Made by a program: the position numbers and the translations under genes. Positions 13,244 through 16,171 of a stretch of 16,171 bases of DNA are shown in pieces. A model generated the notes under the pieces. That model worked only from the letters and a program-made list of their open reading frames with translations, ran no database searches and was not told the origin of the DNA. Source of the DNA: an uncultured Bacteroidales bacterium (lineage in GTDB: Bacteria > Bacteroidota > Bacteroidia > Bacteroidales > UBA932); NCBI GenBank assembly GCA_937898205.1, contig CALEJC010000032.1, forward strand, positions 1 to 16,171. Reading direction: 5' to 3'. Position 1 is the stretch's first letter. Every line of letters starts with the position of its first letter.

Positions 13244-14269
13244 TTATCTTTTCCTAAAATATTCCGCAAATATGCTCACATCCGGCATCCCCGCGAGCGG
13301 AGACACAACCGCATCACCTTGCAGCCCGCGACTCAACGCTTTAAACTCCCGGTGCGCCTGCCTTACCGCCTTAAAGCTCTCCCACTTGAGAAGCAGCAGG
13401 TAGGCCAATGCCGCACAATTGTCAATGCACATGCGCCGTTTCAAACGCTTGCGGGCAGCATCTGCACCCACGGTGCAAGGCAGATTGTTTTCCAGCATCA
13501 TCAGGCAATTGCGATAATTCAGCCTGAGCTTGAAAGGCGAATCCGACCCCAGCGTGCCTCCACCGATGTGATAAACCACGCTCTGAGGCACCAGACGGAC
13601 GCTAAAGCCTTTGAGCGCCGCACGCCAGCAGAAATCAATCTCCTCCATGTGTGCAAAGAAGCGCTGATCCAAGCCGCCAAGCTCCCGCCAGAGGCTTGCA
13701 CGGGTCGCCAGACATGCTCCGGAAATCCAGAACACCGCAGTGTCAGCATCATCATACTGACCTTTATCTTCTTCCACCCGGCCAAGGATCCTTCCTCGGC
13801 AGAATGGAAATCCGTTGCGATCAATCAGCCCGCCCGCTGCACCGGCATACTCAAACATGGTGCTCCTGTGATAGCTGCCGTCCTTATACAACAGCTTGTG
13901 CAACTTCGGGCCGCACACTCCGCACTGAGGGTCGGAGTCAAGCTGAGCGATCAAAGGCTCAAGCCAAGACTCATCCACCTCAATATCGGAATTAATCAAA
14001 ACAATATACTCGGGAGCGTCCTCACCATCAAGCAGTCTGGCAATCGCACGATTGTAGCCTCCTGTAAAACCTGTGTTTTCATCAAGAGCTATCGTCCGCA
14101 CACAAGGAAACTTCTCCCCGACCAGGGACAAAGACCCGTCGCTACTCCCATTATCCGCCACAACCACCTCAGCATCAAGACCCTGCGTGCTCTTTATCAA
14201 AGCAGGTAGAAACGCCTCAAGGTAGTCTTTAGTATTAAGATTGAGTATTACGACCGCTGTCCTTGCCAC
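13244..14269 (-). CDS. Family 2 glycosyltransferase (rhamnosyltransferase-like)
   Basis: A 341-residue GT-A fold enzyme that transfers a sugar from a nucleotide donor. Typical GT2 motifs are VVILNLNTKDYLEAFLPAL at the N-terminus, ADNGSSDGS (about 38-46), NTGFTGGYNRAI, the metal-binding INSDIEVD (about 92-99), HMEEIDFCWR as the acceptor/base region, and VYHIGGGT. Hydrophobicity near residues 285-295 is too short for a confident membrane helix; it is probably membrane-associated at most. It uses a GTG start: the same frame carries the TAA of the FKBP gene five codons upstream, so no other start fits. Substrate is unknown; O-antigen, capsule or glycoprotein assembly are options. Confidence 0.9.
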   Translation of the reverse strand: MARTAVVILNLNTKDYLEAFLPALIKSTQGLDAEVVVADNGSSDGSLSLVGEKFPCVRTIALDENTGFTGGYNRAIARLLDGEDAPEYIVLINSDIEVDESWLEPLIAQLDSDPQCGVCGPKLHKLLYKDGSYHRSTMFEYAGAAGGLIDRNGFPFCRGRILGRVEEDKGQYDDADTAVFWISGACLATRASLWRELGGLDQRFFAHMEEIDFCWRAALKGFSVRLVPQSVVYHIGGGTLGSDSPFKLRLNYRNCLMMLENNLPCTVGADAARKRLKRRMCIDNCAALAYLLLLKWESFKAVRQAHREFKALSRGLQGDAVVSPLAGMPDVSIFAEYFRKR

Positions 14270-14281
14270 TCTCTGTCTTTT

Positions 14282-14893
14282 TTATTTCTCGCAATTGCAG
14301 TCGTCGCCGCAATGGCACTCATCACCACAATCGCAACCATCACCGCAATTGCAGTCGCCGCCACAGTTGCCTTCGCCGCAATGTCCGCCACAATGGCAAC
14401 CCTCCTTAGGGAGATATTCGCCATGGAGGCCTTCTGTGAGCTCTTTCTCTGTAGCAGAGCGCACGCTCTCTACCTTGCCTGAGAAGTTAAGAGTCTTGCC
14501 TGCCATCGGATGGTTGAAGTCCATAGTAACAGTGTCTTCACCAACCTTGTCTACCTTACCCTGAACCACCTGACCTGCTGAATTGAGCATAGGGATGATC
14601 ATTCCAGGTACAAGAAGATCCTCTCTAAGCTGGCCGTCAACCTCAAATGCTGCCTTAGGGAGATCAATCATATATGCAGGATCATACTCACCATAACCTT
14701 CCTCCGGTGTGAGAGTAAATGCAAAGCTGTCACCCGGCTCCTTGCCCTCAAGCTCCGCCTCAAACTTAGGAAGAAGCATTCCTGTGCCCTGAATATATTC
14801 GAGTGGTTTCTCAGAACCGGCCTTGTCAGCGATCTGACCTTCTACTTCAAGTTCGTAGCTCACTGCTACTACTTTGTTCTTTTCAATCTTCAT
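14282..14893 (-). CDS. FKBP-type prolyl isomerase, SlyD-like, with Cys-rich metal-binding tail
   Basis: A 203-residue peptidyl-prolyl isomerase and chaperone of the SlyD class: FKBP segments at about 1-65 and 125-150 surround an insert-in-flap domain (about 70-120). Signature stretches are YIQGTGMLLPKFEAELEG (33-50), TPEEGYGEYDP (62-72) and DFNHPMAGKTLNF (125-137). The tail (157-203) has 12 cysteines and 4 histidines, and from residue 181 it is a strict hexad CxCGDx repeat. SlyD tails bind nickel, zinc or copper, but in E. coli they are His-rich as well as Cys-containing; this one is dominated by Cys-x-Cys. It lies 19 nt after the hybrid gene and 12 nt before the glycosyltransferase. Confidence 0.93.
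   Translation of the reverse strand: MKIEKNKVVAVSYELEVEGQIADKAGSEKPLEYIQGTGMLLPKFEAELEGKEPGDSFAFTLTPEEGYGEYDPAYMIDLPKAAFEVDGQLREDLLVPGMIIPMLNSAGQVVQGKVDKVGEDTVTMDFNHPMAGKTLNFSGKVESVRSATEKELTEGLHGEYLPKEGCHCGGHCGEGNCGGDCNCGDGCDCGDECHCGDDCNCEK
14291..14353 (-). repeat. 18-bp tandem repeat encoding the CxCGDx hexads of the FKBP tail
   Basis: Residues 181-201 read as four successive six-residue units beginning CNC, CDC, CHC and CNC, separated by GDG, GDE and GDD. The DNA repeats with an 18-bp period, so copy number could vary by slippage. Confidence 0.7.
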
Positions 14894-14912
14894 AATTATC
14901 TAATATTAAAAT

Positions 14913-15272
14913 TTATCCACTAAAATCTACATTTGAAAACGCTAAGGTAGGAATAAGTTTTGATAAACAAGTACGGGCATCGTCTCCGGCCGCAATCAAA
15001 TCACCCCAAAGCGTTATAAAATTGCCTGTCATCAGCATCTCGCTGATAGGGCGCACAATCTGTCCGTCCTCAAACAAGAAGCCCTCCACACCGTAGGAAA
15101 AATCACCCGTAGCTGAATTGCTGTTGCCACCGTTAAATGCTGTAACATAGATACCTGAGCCACACATCCTCATCAGGTCCTCAACTTTCAGGCCGGCCTT
15201 CGGCCAAGGCATTATCTTAGGACGGGTTGCATCCTCGATGGTAGGAGCGATACCGAGCTTGCGAGAAATATA
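14913..15272 (-). pseudogene. pmbA: TldE/PmbA C-terminal remnant
   Basis: Roughly 119 residues of the TldE/PmbA C-terminal domain, ending at a natural stop and followed 19 nt later by the FKBP gene. G+C is near 50%, like the rest of the window to its left. The type is TldE/PmbA rather than TldD, judged from GIYVTAFNGG and ATGDFSYG and the lack of TldD's C-terminal cysteine motif. The upstream coding part is not in this window. Confidence 0.75.
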
Positions 15273-15842
15273 TCCGTTGACAAAGTATGCCCTTAACACC
15301 TTTTCTTCAATCGGATTCTGAAAACCATCTACTACTTTTATGGCATTGATATCGGATGAAAATACAAAACTTCCATTTACCAAACCATAGTACAAAGGTT
15401 TCTCGCCCATACGGTCACGGGCAAGCTTCAAAACTTTTTCCTGTCTGTCATAAACAGCAAGAGCAAACATGCCACGGCATTTTACCAAAGTTTCTTTTAA
15501 TCCATAATGCTCAATTGCCCGAAGCAGAATCTCCGTATCGGAAGTTCCGCGATAGGATTCTACTCCAAATGCAGCCGCCATCTGTCCTTTGATTTCAAGG
15601 GCATTATAAATCTCCCCATTATAAACCATAACATACCGTTCACTCGCAGATACCATGGGCTGACTTCCGCATTCCGTCAGATCCACGATTGCCAGTCTGC
15701 GATGTCCAAGTACAATGCGGTCATTTTCACACAACCAATAATCACCTGCATCGGGACCACGTCTATGAATCTTCTGATTCATGGTTTCAATATTCTTTAT
15801 GGGATTGTCTTTATATTTAACAATTCCAGCAATTCCACACAT
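14913..15842 (-). CDS. Hybrid gene: AsnB glutaminase domain joined in frame to the TldE/PmbA C-terminus
   Basis: A 309-residue open frame made of two unrelated parts. Residues 1 to about 184 are the N-terminal nucleophile glutaminase domain of an asparagine synthetase (AsnB type): Cys2 directly after Met1, HRRGPD (26-31), GHRRLAIVDL (46-55), NGEIYN (75-80), SDTE (101-104), RDRMGEKPLYYG (142-153). The ATP-dependent synthetase domain is absent. Residues from about 191 to 309 are the C-terminus of TldE/PmbA, the non-catalytic partner in the TldD/TldE peptidase: KLGIAPTIEDATRP, MCGSGIYVTAFNGGNSNS, ATGDFSYGVEGF and TGNF. The TldE N-terminal two thirds are missing. The glutaminase might still fold; the TldE piece alone is unlikely to work. 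I treat it as a broken or artificial join rather than a designed fusion. AGGAG lies about 14 nt before the ATG. Confidence 0.85.
   Translation of the reverse strand: MCGIAGIVKYKDNPIKNIETMNQKIHRRGPDAGDYWLCENDRIVLGHRRLAIVDLTECGSQPMVSASERYVMVYNGEIYNALEIKGQMAAAFGVESYRGTSDTEILLRAIEHYGLKETLVKCRGMFALAVYDRQEKVLKLARDRMGEKPLYYGLVNGSFVFSSDINAIKVVDGFQNPIEEKVLRAYFVNGYISRKLGIAPTIEDATRPKIMPWPKAGLKVEDLMRMCGSGIYVTAFNGGNSNSATGDFSYGVEGFLFEDGQIVRPISEMLMTGNFITLWGDLIAAGDDARTCLSKLIPTLAFSNVDFSG
15291..15842 (-). other. AsnB-type class II glutamine amidotransferase domain, truncated gene
   Basis: About 184 residues of glutaminase domain. AsnB-like proteins of this form are common in capsule and exopolysaccharide gene clusters, where they amidate sugars or act as ordinary asparagine synthetases. 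G+C here is about 40% by hand count of several lines. The expected continuation into the YIPAPYSIY-type linker and synthetase domain is missing from position about 15272 leftwards. Confidence 0.75.
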
Positions 15843-15874
15843 ATTTTATGTCCATACTCCTATACTTAAAACGC

Positions 15875-16171
15875 CTATTCTTCGTTTCTATAACAGAATA
15901 ACAACGGCAGACAAATAAGCCGTTTTAGCCATTTCACTTTACTGCTTGCATGGCTTGTCTTTTGCATATACCATGCCAGGCGTTTGGAATTCGCAATTTT
16001 ATCTTTCCACAATCTTCTTTTCAGAACTATACGCTCACTTGCTTTTATGAAAAAAGTTTTCTTTGACGCATGTTTTCTATATCGATCCGGTTCAAAGGAA
16101 ACGATCATATCCTGATTCGTTTTACAAAAAGTTTCCAGTTCTGCCATATCCTGTTCATTCATCAGGTTCGT
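15875..16171 (-). CDS. Unrecognised protein, C-terminal part (open at right edge)
   Basis: The frame is open to the window end (three more codons, Thr-Asn-Leu, precede the first Met at 16162), so this is most likely the last ~98 residues of a longer protein. I do not recognise a domain. It is strongly basic, with Lys/Arg clusters such as KHASKKTFF, RIVLKRRLWKDK and KVKWLKRL, and ends in a short hydrophobic patch (LICLPLLFCY), which would suit a membrane-associated enzyme. It is about 40% G+C and sits 32 bp before the AsnB-like start on the same strand, so both may belong to one glycan-related operon. Function is not assigned. Confidence 0.5.
   Translation of the reverse strand, partial: TNLMNEQDMAELETFCKTNQDMIVSFEPDRYRKHASKKTFFIKASERIVLKRRLWKDKIANSKRLAWYMQKTSHASSKVKWLKRLICLPLLFCYRNEE

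Noticed and set aside
13319..14209. 296-codon plus-strand open frame opposite the glycosyltransferase
   Set aside because: The minus-strand frame has clear GT2 motifs and operon spacing; the plus-strand product resembles nothing and has no start context.
14270..14284. Read-through fusion of the FKBP and glycosyltransferase genes, which share one frame
   Set aside because: A TAA stop separates them, both products have normal family length, and nothing around the stop suggests recoding.
14284..14420. Repetitive CAATNGCAGTCGCCG-like DNA as a CRISPR or non-coding repeat
   Set aside because: The period is 18 bp, in frame, with no spacers, and it is fully explained by the CxCGDx codons of the FKBP tail.

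Overview
The window looks like chromosomal DNA of a gut-type member of the Bacteroidota (probably Bacteroidales). Supporting signs are promoters of the family-specific form TTTG / ~19-21 bp / TAnnTTTG (clearest at rplS and at the sirtuin gene), a sirtuin without zinc cysteines, mostly weak ribosome-binding sites, and a pectin-degrading locus. Gene density is high, no gap between genes exceeds about 150 bp, and I see no insertion sequence, CRISPR array, rRNA or replication origin.

Region 1 (1-6389) is a divergent sugar-utilisation locus. To the left run a GH28 polygalacturonase-like enzyme, a PfkB-type sugar (probably 2-keto-3-deoxygluconate) kinase and a LarA-like, probably nickel-pincer-dependent, hydroxyacid racemase/epimerase cut by the window edge. 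To the right run a second, different GH28 and a protein made of two GH43-like beta-propellers. The two operons diverge from an 82-bp region holding two back-to-back -7 boxes. A plausible reading is that exported GH28 and GH43 enzymes release galacturonate and side-chain sugars from pectin, and the kinase and racemase handle the derived sugar acids in the cytoplasm. No SusC/SusD pair or regulator is visible.

Region 2 (6382-11752) is housekeeping, all on the minus strand: a Sir2 deacylase overlapping a RelA/SpoT homologue whose hydrolase looks intact but whose synthetase looks degenerate; rplS followed closely by tRNA-Arg(ACG) and a terminator; and a grpE-dnaJ-YbjQ operon.

Region 3 (11778-14893) is a minus-strand run of an FKBP/SlyD-type prolyl isomerase with a Cys-rich tail, a family-2 glycosyltransferase and trkA, ended by a strong rho-independent terminator.

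Region 4 (14913-16171) is the oddest part. One continuous open frame starts as the glutaminase domain of an AsnB-type asparagine synthetase and, around residues 185-192, turns into the C-terminus of TldE/PmbA. G+C falls from about 50% to about 40% across this point and stays low into a partial unrecognised gene at the right edge. It is either a natural recombination joint (for example a glycan-biosynthesis locus landing in pmbA) or an assembly chimera across a short shared word. This is the observation most in need of checking.
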